Part shown: piece by piece, positions 8,588-17,892 of the stretch
How the letters are laid out: the number at the start of each line of letters is the position of its first letter
Position numbering within the stretch: the first letter of the stretch is position 1
Assembly: GCA_902805565.1 (NCBI GenBank)
Contig: CADCTP010000083.1
Span: 1-44,423 of the forward strand
DNA length: 44,423 nucleotides
Direction of reading: 5' to 3'
Source: an uncultured Mycobacteriales bacterium
Lineage (GTDB): Bacteria; Actinomycetota; Actinomycetes; Mycobacteriales; CADCTP01
Notes under the pieces: model-generated
What the model was told of the DNA's origin: nothing
What the model saw: only the letters and a program-made list of their open reading frames with translations
Databases searched by the model: none
Made by a program: the position numbers and the translations under genes

Positions 8588-9265
8588 GTGGCGGAGTCGA
8601 TGATCCGGGTGTTCCTGCTGGACGACCACGAGATCGTCCGGCGCGGGGTCGGCGACCTGCTCGACGCCGAGCCGGACCTGGAGGTCGTGGGCGAGGCGGG
8701 CGCGGCCGCGGCGGCGCTGGCCCGGGTGCCGGCCGCCCGGCCCGACGTGGCGGTGCTGGACGTGCGGCTGCCCGACGGCGACGGGGTCACCGTCTGCCGG
8801 GAGCTGCGCTCGGCCATGCCGGACGTGCGGTGCCTGATGCTGACCTCGTTCGCCGACGACGACGCGCTGTTCGACGCGGTCCTGGCCGGCGCCTCGGGCT
8901 ACGTGCTCAAGCAGATCCGGGGCACCGACCTGGTCGGCGCCATCCGCACGGTCGCCGCCGGACAGTCGCTGCTGGACCCGCGGACCACCGCCCGGGTGCT
9001 GGAGCGGATGCGGACCGCGGCCCGGCGCACCGACCCGCTGGCCACGCTCAGCGAACAGGAGCGGGCCGTGCTCGCGCTGATCGGTGAGGGGCTGACCAAC
9101 CGGCAGATCGGCGAGCGGATGCACCTGGCCGAGAAGACGGTGAAGAACTACGTCTCCCACCTGCTGGCCAAGCTCGGCATGCAACGCCGCACCCAGGCCG
9201 CGGTGCTGGCCACCGAGCTCCGCCGCCCGGGCGGCCCGGGATCCGATCGGGCCGGGACGGCCTGA
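8588..9265 (+). CDS. DevR/DosR-like NarL-family response regulator
   Basis: 225 residues from GTG 8588. The receiver domain has [16 protein letters not shown], the phospho-acceptor Asp in [13 protein letters not shown], the switch Thr in MLTSF and Lys in GYVLKQI. The C-terminal LuxR-type HTH reads [22 protein letters not shown] then [18 protein letters not shown]. Counted from the alternative ATG at 8600 the acceptor is residue 54, as in mycobacterial DosR, and the alignment remembered against DosR is nearly continuous; neither start has a strong Shine-Dalgarno. DosR-type regulators activate dormancy, nitroreductase and redox genes under hypoxia or NO. Its likely kinase is encoded at 11321, and two DevR-box-like sites lie next to doxX and acg between them. 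Confidence 0.92.
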   Translation: MAESMIRVFLLDDHEIVRRGVGDLLDAEPDLEVVGEAGAAAAALARVPAARPDVAVLDVRLPDGDGVTVCRELRSAMPDVRCLMLTSFADDDALFDAVLAGASGYVLKQIRGTDLVGAIRTVAAGQSLLDPRTTARVLERMRTAARRTDPLATLSEQERAVLALIGEGLTNRQIGERMHLAEKTVKNYVSHLLAKLGMQRRTQAAVLATELRRPGGPGSDRAGTA

Positions 9266-9266
9266 C

Positions 9267-9295
9267 GCCGCCGGCCGGGGGTCCCGGTCGGCGGC
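9267..9295. terminator. Terminator between devR-like gene and doxX
   Basis: A 13-bp stem with a single G-T wobble (GCCGCCGGCCGGG / CCCGGTCGGCGGC) and a GGT loop sits between the two convergent genes, 1 nt after the devR-like stop. Confidence 0.7.
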
Positions 9296-9307
9296 GGGTG
9301 GGGCGGA

Positions 9308-9856
9308 TCAGACCAGCCAGGGGTGGTCGCGGACGACCGGCTGGCGCTTCCACCAGCGGCCCAGGCCGACGGTGTCCCCGGCGTGGACCACGGCCACGGC
9401 GATCACGGCCAGCGCCCCGACGATGTGGTCGTCCAGGACCGGGTTGTTCTCCGGCGGGAGCACGACCGTCCACATCAGCACGTACAGCAGCGCCCCGGAG
9501 ATGTCTGCGACGCGCATCCCGATGCCGAGCAGCAGCGCGGTGCCGATCGCGGCGAGGCCGAGCATGAACAGCCAGTCCGCCCAGGCCGCCCCGGCGATGT
9601 CCTTGTAGAGCCCCTCGAACGGGCCGCTGGCCGAGTTCGCCAGGAACCCCCGCGTCGGCGACCCGCCGTTCAGCCACGACCGCTCCGACGGGGTCGAGTA
9701 ACCGAGCCCGAACAGCTTGTCCAGGAACGCCCACAGGAACGTCACCCCCAGCACCACCCGCAACGCCGCGAACACCCCACGGGCCAGCCGGCGCTCCCGT
9801 CCGGTCAGCTCCCCGGTCCCCGCGTCCGTCCGCGTTCCCGCATACCTCGTGGTCAT
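9308..9856 (-). CDS. DoxX family membrane protein
   Basis: 182 residues with four predicted membrane helices (for example ALRVVLGVTFLWAFLDKLFGL and HIVGALAVIAVAVVHA). The first helix plus the FLDKLFG segment is typical of the DoxX family, small quinone- or redox-associated inner membrane proteins; the exact reaction here is unknown. The loop GSPTRGFLANSASGPF follows helix 1. Start ATG 9856 is preceded by GAGGAGG at 7 nt; the longer track start adds an unlikely Arg-rich N-terminus. A DevR-box-like sequence at 9917-9936, about 60 bp upstream, makes it a probable target of the DevR-like regulator encoded next door. Confidence 0.88.
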   Translation of the reverse strand: MTTRYAGTRTDAGTGELTGRERRLARGVFAALRVVLGVTFLWAFLDKLFGLGYSTPSERSWLNGGSPTRGFLANSASGPFEGLYKDIAGAAWADWLFMLGLAAIGTALLLGIGMRVADISGALLYVLMWTVVLPPENNPVLDDHIVGALAVIAVAVVHAGDTVGLGRWWKRQPVVRDHPWLV

Positions 9857-9916
9857 CGCCCTGCCTCCTCGGCTCCATCCCGACACCCCAACCCTCCCGC
9901 GTGACCCGCACCCGCA

Positions 9917-9936
9917 CCGGAGTCGAAAGTCCCGAC
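9917..9936 (-). promoter_or_regulatory. DevR-box-like site upstream of doxX
   Basis: On the minus strand it reads GTCGGGACTTTCGACTCCGG, which by my alignment matches 14 of 20 positions of the mycobacterial DosR consensus TTSGGGACTWWAGTCCCSAA. It differs at only two positions from the site at 11166-11185 upstream of the acg-like gene. The identity extends beyond the box: 28 of 32 bases match (9914-9945 versus 11163-11194). It lies about 60 bp before the doxX start. No clear -10 was found for doxX. Confidence 0.7.
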
Positions 9937-10052
9937 CCGACAGGGCCACCGGTCACCGATCGGCGGGGGCGGAGGACCCCGCGGCCGGCACGGCGGCCGG
10001 TTCGGCGTCCGGTCCGGGGCCGGTCCGGCGGCCGGGTCCGGGCAGCACGACG

Positions 10053-10080
10053 GGCCCGGCCCCGTCGTCGGGGCCGGGCC
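10053..10080 (-). terminator. Terminator downstream of the acg-like gene
   Basis: A perfect 12-bp stem (GGCCCGGCCCCG / CGGGGCCGGGCC) with a TCGT loop lies about 55 nt past the stop of the minus-strand nitroreductase. The rest of the 277-bp doxX/acg gap holds the DevR-box-like site and short GGTC-rich repeats at 10083-10102. Confidence 0.7.
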
Positions 10081-10133
10081 GGGTCAGGTCGGGTCAGGTC
10101 GGTGGAGGCGTCCCGGGAGGCGTCCTGGGAGGC

Positions 10134-13021
<2,888 letters not shown>

Positions 13022-13025
13022 GCGC

Positions 13026-13041
13026 GGACCCGTCCGGGTCC
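13026..13041. terminator. Short hairpin between sensor kinase and hydratase
   Basis: GGACCC (13026-13031) and GGGTCC (13036-13041) form a 6-bp stem with a GTCC loop in the 20-bp convergent gap. Weak, but the only terminator candidate. Confidence 0.4.
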
Positions 13042-13704
13042 TCAGCCGTCCCGGCCGCGCAGGGTGGCGAGGGCGCGGGCGTACATCCCCTCCTTGATGG
13101 CGCCGAGCGTGGCCCCGGCCCGGCCGGCCCCCGACCTGGCGATCTCCACGGCGGTCCGGCGCACCGCGTCCTCGCCGACCGCCCGGTCGACGATGCCGGC
13201 GGCCAGGGCGTCCGCGCCGCCGTACCGGCGGGCGGTGGTCATCGACTCGTGCGCGACCTGCGGGGCGAGCCGGGCCTGGATCAGCGCGGACATGCCCGGG
13301 GTGAACGGGATGCCGATGTCGGCCTCGGGCAGGCACCAGAAGCCGCGGTCGGCGCGCATCACCCGGAAGTCGTGGGTCAGCGAGAGCATCGCGCCGGCGG
13401 CGAAGGTGTGGCCCTGCAGGGCGGCCACGGTGACGCACGGCAGGGCCAGCACCCGGGCGAACAGCCCGTGCACGTCGGCCAGGTGCTCCTGGTGCTGGTC
13501 GGCGTGGCCGAGCAGCCAGTCCAGGTCCAGGCCGTTGGAGAAGAACTTGCCGGTGGCCGCGGTCACCAGGGCGCGCGGGCCGTCGGCCGCCGCCACCTCG
13601 TCGAGGGCGGCGTGCACGGACGCCAGCCAGTCCGGGTGGAAGCGGTTCTCCCCGTCGCCGAGGTCGAGCACGAAGACGTCGTCGGCACGGTCGAGCGTGG
13701 GCAC
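13042..13704 (-). CDS. Enoyl-CoA hydratase/isomerase family protein
   Basis: 220 residues with the crotonase fold: GKFFSNGLDLDWL supplies the first oxyanion-hole region and AALQGHTFAAGAMLSLTHDFRVM the second. PEADIGIPFTPGMSALI matches the region that often carries a catalytic acid. It is shorter than the usual 250-270 residues because the C-terminal helical tail is reduced. Such short members occur as Delta3-Delta2 enoyl-CoA isomerase-like proteins; the substrate is not readable. Start is GTG 13704 with GGAGGAAG about 5 nt upstream. It is convergent with the sensor kinase and divergent from the zinc-ribbon gene. The 132 bp upstream contain no obvious operator. Confidence 0.85.
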   Translation of the reverse strand: MPTLDRADDVFVLDLGDGENRFHPDWLASVHAALDEVAAADGPRALVTAATGKFFSNGLDLDWLLGHADQHQEHLADVHGLFARVLALPCVTVAALQGHTFAAGAMLSLTHDFRVMRADRGFWCLPEADIGIPFTPGMSALIQARLAPQVAHESMTTARRYGGADALAAGIVDRAVGEDAVRRTAVEIARSGAGRAGATLGAIKEGMYARALATLRGRDG

Positions 13705-13836
13705 GGGGCTTCCTCCGGGGTCGGTGGGTCAGGGCCTCCCGCACCGTACGGATGTCCTGCCCGTCCGGCGGCGCGGGATTGTCGGTGGCCGGTGGAACGA
13801 TCCCGGTGACAGCACGAGGGCATGGAGGAGGAGCCG

Positions 13837-13857
13837 ATGATCGAGCCGCGGCCGTGA
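13837..13857 (+). CDS. Possible six-residue leader peptide (MIEPRP)
   Basis: ATG 13837 follows GGAGGAGG at good spacing, and the ORF ends in TGA that overlaps the GTG of the next gene (GTGA, 13854-13857). The best Shine-Dalgarno in the region thus serves this short ORF, suggesting translational coupling. A second in-frame ATG at 13822 gives 11 codons. A single-base frameshift joining it to the downstream gene is the alternative. Confidence 0.35.
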   Translation: MIEPRP

Positions 13858-14186
13858 CCGCCTCGTGGCCGGAGCCGTGGCTGCCGCCCGACGGCCGGGA
13901 CGTCCGGATGCACGAGGACGACCCGCGCTGGGACGACCCCGCCCAACCGCACGGGCTGACCCGCCTGCACCGCGACGACCCCGGGGCCGACTGGGCCGAC
14001 GAGCCGGGCGACCGCTGGACCGTCCGGCGCCCCGGCGAGCCGTGGGCCGGGGCCACCGTGCAGCGCTGGTGCGTCGACTGCCGGGCCTGGACCCACGTCG
14101 TGGACGCCGGCGCCCCGATCGACTGGGACGCCGACGACCGCTGCGCCACCTGCGCCCGGGGCTTCCCGTTGGACCCCACCGCCTGA
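13854..14186 (+). CDS. Hypothetical zinc-ribbon-like protein
   Basis: 110 residues, acidic and rich in Trp and Asp (VTASWPEPWLPPDGRD, DPRWDDPAQ). Near the C-terminus are two CxxC pairs, RWCVDCRAW and RCATCARGF, separated by about 22 residues, which suggests a structural zinc ribbon. I do not recognise the family and assign no function. GTG 13854 has no close Shine-Dalgarno of its own and overlaps the stop of the short leader ORF; the longer track start (13752) lies antisense-side and reads low-complexity residues. It is convergent with the RsbW-like gene, 12 bp away. Confidence 0.6.
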   Translation: MTASWPEPWLPPDGRDVRMHEDDPRWDDPAQPHGLTRLHRDDPGADWADEPGDRWTVRRPGEPWAGATVQRWCVDCRAWTHVVDAGAPIDWDADDRCATCARGFPLDPTA

Positions 14187-14198
14187 CCGGCGGCGGGG

Positions 14199-14726
14199 TC
14201 AGCCGGTGACCAGGAGCTCGGCCCAGACGGTCTTGCCGTCGGTGCTGAGCAGGACGCCGTGCCGGGCGGTCAGCGCGGCCACGATCCGCAGGCCGCGACC
14301 GCCCGGGGCGCTGGTTGAGGGCGAGCGGACCTCCGGCGGCAGCACCGAGCCGTCGGTGACCTCGATCCGCACGGTCCTGCCCTCGGGCGGGCTGGCCAGC
14401 GCCAACCGCAGCCGCACCGGCGGGGCGGCGTGCAGCACGGCGTTGGTGACGAGCTCGCTGATCACGACCACGGCGTCCTCGATGACCGGCTCGGGGCAGG
14501 CCCAGGCCAGCAGGGCGCCGGCGGCCATCGCTCGGGCGTCGCTGACCACCGCCGGGGAGTCCGCCAGGGTGGCGACGATCTCCGGCGCGGCCGGGTGCCG
14601 GAGGGCATCGGCGGCCGGGGCCGCCTCGATCGGCGGACCCGGCGGGGGCTGCGGTGCCGCGTCGACCGGCCCGGGCGGAGCGACGGCCGGAAGGGTCGGC
14701 GCCGCCTCACTGCCCGCCTCACTCAC
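14199..14726 (-). CDS. RsbW-like ATP-binding protein (HATPase_c_2)
   Basis: 175 residues. About 50 Pro/Ala-rich residues lead into a GHKL ATPase domain with N box ISELVTNAVLHA, a G1-like VTDGSVLPPEV and G2 GGRGLRIVAAL. Members are anti-sigma factor kinases of the RsbW/SpoIIAB type or stand-alone regulators of actinomycete differentiation. Start is GTG 14726 with GGAGGG nearby. It is the last gene of a four-gene minus-strand cluster beginning at 17708, separated from the SpoIIE-type gene by 72 bp. Those 72 bp show no strong promoter, so co-transcription is likely. No STAS antagonist or sigma factor is next to it, so its target is unknown. Confidence 0.85.
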   Translation of the reverse strand: MSEAGSEAAPTLPAVAPPGPVDAAPQPPPGPPIEAAPAADALRHPAAPEIVATLADSPAVVSDARAMAAGALLAWACPEPVIEDAVVVISELVTNAVLHAAPPVRLRLALASPPEGRTVRIEVTDGSVLPPEVRSPSTSAPGGRGLRIVAALTARHGVLLSTDGKTVWAELLVTG

Positions 14727-14798
14727 GTCGGCCCTCCATCGCAGTCCGATCCCGGCCAGAGCGTATGCGATCGGGCCGGTCCCGTGTCGATCCTCCGG

Positions 14799-16400
14799 TC
14801 AGCCCCGGCCGCGCCACTCCAGCAGCAGCGCGGCGGCGTCGTCGTCGAGCGGGCCGCGGCGGTGCTCCAGCAGGGACCGCACGAGCCGGCGCATGACCTC
14901 CGACGCGGGCAGCCCGGCGGCCAGGTCGGTCGTGACCAGCCGGGTCAGCCGGCGGGCGCCGAAGGCGTGCCCGTCCGGCGACCGGACCTCGGTGACCCCG
15001 TCGGTGTGCAGCAGGATCCGGTCCCCCGGTTCCAGCCGTTCGCCGCCGACCACCGGCCGGGGCGCCGCGCCCCGCGCCGGGCCGGTCAGGCCGAGCGGCG
15101 CGGTCGGCGTGACGTGCAGCAGCTTGTCCGGCAGCCGGTGCCGGAGCAGCAGCGGCGCGGGATGGCCGGCGTTCACCCAGCTCAACATGCCGGTGTCGGT
15201 GTCCAGCTCGGCCAGCACGGCGGTGAGGCCGGCGTCGGGGAAGGCCGCGCACACCGCGGCGTCGACCGCGTGGACCAGCTCGGTCAGCGACAGGCCGGCC
15301 CGCCGGGCGCCGCGGTACGCGGCGACGGCCAGCGCGGTCACCTGGGCGCCCCGCAGGCCCTGGCCGACGCCGTTGACGACCGCCAGGTGCACCCGCCCGG
15401 CGTCGACCGCGTAGTCCACGCAGTCGCCGGCCACCTCGGCGCCGGGCTCCAGCGCGCCGGCGACCGTCAGCCGCGGGTCGGCGAAGGTCAGCGGGGGCAG
15501 CAGCGACCACTGCATGTCCTCGGCCGGCGCGAGCCGGCGCCGGCGGCGGGCCTGGACCAGCGTGTCGCCGTAGTGCGTCTTGCTCAGGACGAGCTCGCCG
15601 GCCAGGGCGGCGAACCGGCGCAGCTCGACCTCGAGCCGGGCGCCGTCCCGTCGCAGGTCCTCGGGGTCCTCGACGGTGACGCCGAGGACGCCGAGGCGGT
15701 CGCTCCCGTCCAGCAGCGGCAGCCACACCCGCGTCCCGCCGGCGGCCGCCTCCTGGGTGACCTCCAGCCGCCGGAACGACCGGCCGGCCGGTGTCGCGTC
15801 CACCGGGAGCGGCGGCAGCCCGTGCTGACCGGGGGCGGGCAGCGGCGTCAGCACCGTCTGCTGCAGGTCCACCAGGTACGCCACCGCGTCCTGGACCTCC
15901 AGGGCGGCGGCCTGCTCGGCGAGCAGCCCCGCCACCCCGTGCGGCGGGACCAGCGCACCCGCCCGCAGGAAGGTGTCCACCGGGGTCTCCCCGCCCGGCG
16001 CACCGGCGTCCGGCGGCCCGGGCGCCGGCGTCCACTTCGCCGGGCCGTCGGGACCCCGCGCACCCACCGGGACCGCGGCCCGCTCCGCCGGCCGGGCGGC
16101 CGGGGCCGCGGGGCTGCGGTCCCCCTCCAGGTCGGCCGGCACCTCCGGCGGGCCGGTCGGGGCGGCCGCGTCCCACCCGTACGGGACCCGGCTGGCGTTG
16201 TAGAGCTCGGCGAGCCGCTCGTTGAGCGCGTGCGCCAGCATGTCCAGCTCCAGCCGCTCCAGCGGCATCAGCCCGTGCAGGAAGCCCTCGAGCTCGAGCA
16301 GGCCGACGGTGCCGCCCAGCGCGAGGTAGCGGAACCACAGCTCCTCCACGCTCAGCTCGGCGCGGACCCGCGCGTCCGCGTACCGGTGTGCCTCGTCCAC
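14799..16400 (-). CDS. SpoIIE/PP2C-type phosphatase-like protein with one altered metal-site residue
   Basis: 533 residues. The N-terminal 75 residues are helical (RAELSVEELWFRYLALGG); a Pro/Ala-rich linker follows. Residues about 140-290 look like a GAF-type sensor, and the rest is a SpoIIE domain. Metal-site segments: AGDCVDY keeps its Asp, HTDGVTEV keeps its Asp and LDDDAAALLL is intact. The usual D-x-x-G-x-G segment instead reads VVNGVGQG, with Asn (about residue 343) for the conserved Asp. The codon is AAC. This may weaken or abolish phosphatase activity. Related intact proteins dephosphorylate STAS antagonists. Start GTG 16400. The gene lies 22 bp downstream of the GAF-ANTAR gene, probably one operon. 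Confidence 0.87.
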   Translation of the reverse strand: MDEAHRYADARVRAELSVEELWFRYLALGGTVGLLELEGFLHGLMPLERLELDMLAHALNERLAELYNASRVPYGWDAAAPTGPPEVPADLEGDRSPAAPAARPAERAAVPVGARGPDGPAKWTPAPGPPDAGAPGGETPVDTFLRAGALVPPHGVAGLLAEQAAALEVQDAVAYLVDLQQTVLTPLPAPGQHGLPPLPVDATPAGRSFRRLEVTQEAAAGGTRVWLPLLDGSDRLGVLGVTVEDPEDLRRDGARLEVELRRFAALAGELVLSKTHYGDTLVQARRRRRLAPAEDMQWSLLPPLTFADPRLTVAGALEPGAEVAGDCVDYAVDAGRVHLAVVNGVGQGLRGAQVTALAVAAYRGARRAGLSLTELVHAVDAAVCAAFPDAGLTAVLAELDTDTGMLSWVNAGHPAPLLLRHRLPDKLLHVTPTAPLGLTGPARGAAPRPVVGGERLEPGDRILLHTDGVTEVRSPDGHAFGARRLTRLVTTDLAAGLPASEVMRRLVRSLLEHRRGPLDDDAAALLLEWRGRG

Positions 16401-16422
16401 GGCTCGCCTCAGCCCACCCCGG

Positions 16423-17199
16423 TCAGCTGCCGGCGCCGGCGTTGCGGGCGGTCGCCGCCGCGACCACCCGGCGGGCGACCTCGCGGACCGGGACGTTGGA
16501 CCGCTCGGACGTGCTCAGCAGCAGGGCGTACGCGGCGTCCCCGTCCACCGCTCCCTGGCCGATCAGCACGCCCTTGGCCTGCCCCACCATGTCCCGGTCC
16601 CGCAACGCCTCGGTGAAGCCCGCGGTGCCCGCGCCCGCGGCCTCCCGGGACCGCGCCTCGGTCAGCAGCACGGCCGCCTGCCGGGCGAAGAGGTCCAGCA
16701 GATCGACCGCGCGGGGCCCGTACGTGCCCGGCCGGGCCGAGTAGGCCTTGATCGCGCCCAGGGACTCCCCGCCGAGCAGCATGGGGGTGCTCATCATCGA
16801 CCGCAGGCCCAGCCCGGCGGCCTGCCCGGACCAGCGCTCCCAGCGCCGGTCCAGCGCCAGGTCGTCGATGCGGACCGGCCGCCGGTCGCGGGCCGCGGTC
16901 AGGCACGGCCCCTCGTCCAGCTCGTACTGCAGGGCGTCCGCCCGGGCCACGATCCGGTCGGAGGCCGCCGTGGTGCGCGTGCCGGCCGCGTCGACCAGGG
17001 TGACCCCGGCCCCGGTCGTGCCCGGCAGGGTCTCCCGGACCAGCGTCGTCAGCAGGTCCAGGACCGTACGCACCGTCTGCCGGGACAGCAGCAGCCGGGA
17101 CATGCGGGAGGCGATGTCGGCGAGCTGGTCTTCGGTCTCGTCCGGGACCACGGGCGAGGTCTCCCTTCCCGCACGGTAGGTCGGTCGATGGGGTGCCAT
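16423..17199 (-). CDS. GAF and ANTAR domain protein (putative RNA-binding antiterminator)
   Basis: 258 residues. A GAF domain spans about residues 35-185 (LQYELDEGPCLTAARDRRPVRIDDL, then MMSTPMLLGGESLGAIKAYS). The C-terminal ANTAR domain reads ALRDRDMVGQAKGVLIGQGAVDGDAAYALL with the hydrophobic spacing of the three-helix RNA-binding fold. ANTAR proteins are known to stabilise dual-hairpin antiterminators in target mRNAs in response to a signal. Start ATG 17199 (MAPHRPTYRAG) with AGGA at 8-11 nt; GTG downstream at VVPDETED is possible. It is 59 bp after the CxxC ATPase gene and directly precedes the SpoIIE-type gene. The partner kinase, if any, is not in this window. Confidence 0.9.
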   Translation of the reverse strand: MAPHRPTYRAGRETSPVVPDETEDQLADIASRMSRLLLSRQTVRTVLDLLTTLVRETLPGTTGAGVTLVDAAGTRTTAASDRIVARADALQYELDEGPCLTAARDRRPVRIDDLALDRRWERWSGQAAGLGLRSMMSTPMLLGGESLGAIKAYSARPGTYGPRAVDLLDLFARQAAVLLTEARSREAAGAGTAGFTEALRDRDMVGQAKGVLIGQGAVDGDAAYALLLSTSERSNVPVREVARRVVAAATARNAGAGS

Positions 17200-17258
17200 A
17201 CCCGTCCTGCGCCGTTCAGTCACCGGAGGACCCCATCGGGCGGTGTCCGCCGACTTGG

Positions 17259-17708
17259 TCAGGCCGCGGTGCCGCGGGAGCACTCCAGGTGGGCCGACGA
17301 GGCGCTGCTCAGCGAGAGCTCCGACCAGACGTACTTGCCGTCGTCGGCGGGCTCGGTGCCCCAGGCGGTGGACAGCGCGGCCACGATGGCCAGCCCCCGG
17401 CCGCCGCTCTCGTCCTCGCGGGCCCGGCGCGGTGCCGGGAGTCCCGGGCCGTCGTCGTACACCGCGATCTCGATGTGCCGGTGGTGGATCGTGAGGTGGA
17501 GCACGATCTCGGACCGGCACGCCCGGGTGGCGTTGGCCAGCAGCTCGGCCGCGACGAGGCCGGCGTCGTCGATGAGGGCCCGGTCGCTCGCCGCCTCCTC
17601 CGGCCCGCCGGGGCGCAGGGCCTCGGACAGCCGCGCGACCACCAGGTGCCGCCCTTGCGAGGCCCCGGCCGGACTGCAGGGGACCTGCTGGACGCACTTC
17701 CAGCACAT
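17259..17708 (-). CDS. RsbW-like ATP-binding protein with N-terminal CxxC
   Basis: 149 residues, almost only the GHKL ATPase domain: N box AAELLANATRA, G1 VYDDGPGLPAP, G2 SGGRGLAIVAALSTAWG. The first residues MCWKCVQQVPC hold a CxxC pair plus a third Cys, an unusual N-terminus that could bind metal or sense redox state (inference). Start ATG 17708 has GGGAGAG at about 6 nt; the longer track start is antisense to the divergent gene's leader. First gene of the minus-strand cluster ATPase, GAF-ANTAR, SpoIIE-type, ATPase, and divergent from the PAS-GAF-GAF-SpoIIE phosphatase 184 bp away. Confidence 0.86.
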   Translation of the reverse strand: MCWKCVQQVPCSPAGASQGRHLVVARLSEALRPGGPEEAASDRALIDDAGLVAAELLANATRACRSEIVLHLTIHHRHIEIAVYDDGPGLPAPRRAREDESGGRGLAIVAALSTAWGTEPADDGKYVWSELSLSSASSAHLECSRGTAA

Positions 17709-17846
17709 GAGCTCTCCCGACGTCGATAGGAGAAGGATTCCCCAGTCGGCCCCGGTCATACGCGATCCGGGGACATCGGGTCCCGCGGCGGGGCCCCGCG
17801 CCGTCGACCGGCCGGCCGCGGGCGGCTCGGACACCGTGGTCCCGAG

Positions 17847-17852
17847 TACAGT
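17847..17852 (+). promoter_or_regulatory. -10 box TACAGT for the PAS-GAF-GAF-SpoIIE gene
   Basis: TACAGT is a TANNNT -10 that would place transcription start near 17860. This excludes the in-frame GTG codons at and before 17851 and supports the TTG at 17893 as the start. The rest of the 184-bp divergent gap shows no clear operator. Confidence 0.45.
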
Positions 17853-17892
17853 GCCCCGAGCCGCCGGGTCGGGAGCAGAGGAACGGGACGCC

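Noticed and set aside
9308-9856. Terminal oxidase subunit of the archaeal DoxDA type
   Set aside because: Only the generic DoxX membrane fold is seen; the function of such actinobacterial homologues is unassigned.
14785-14815. Extra ECF42 promoter (TGTCGATCC...)
   Set aside because: TGTCGA occurs at this place but there is no CGA/CGT at 17-18 bp and no plus-strand gene follows. Coding-region TGTCGA hits (for example in the FAD oxidase start and the minus strand of the GNAT gene) were rejected for the same reason.
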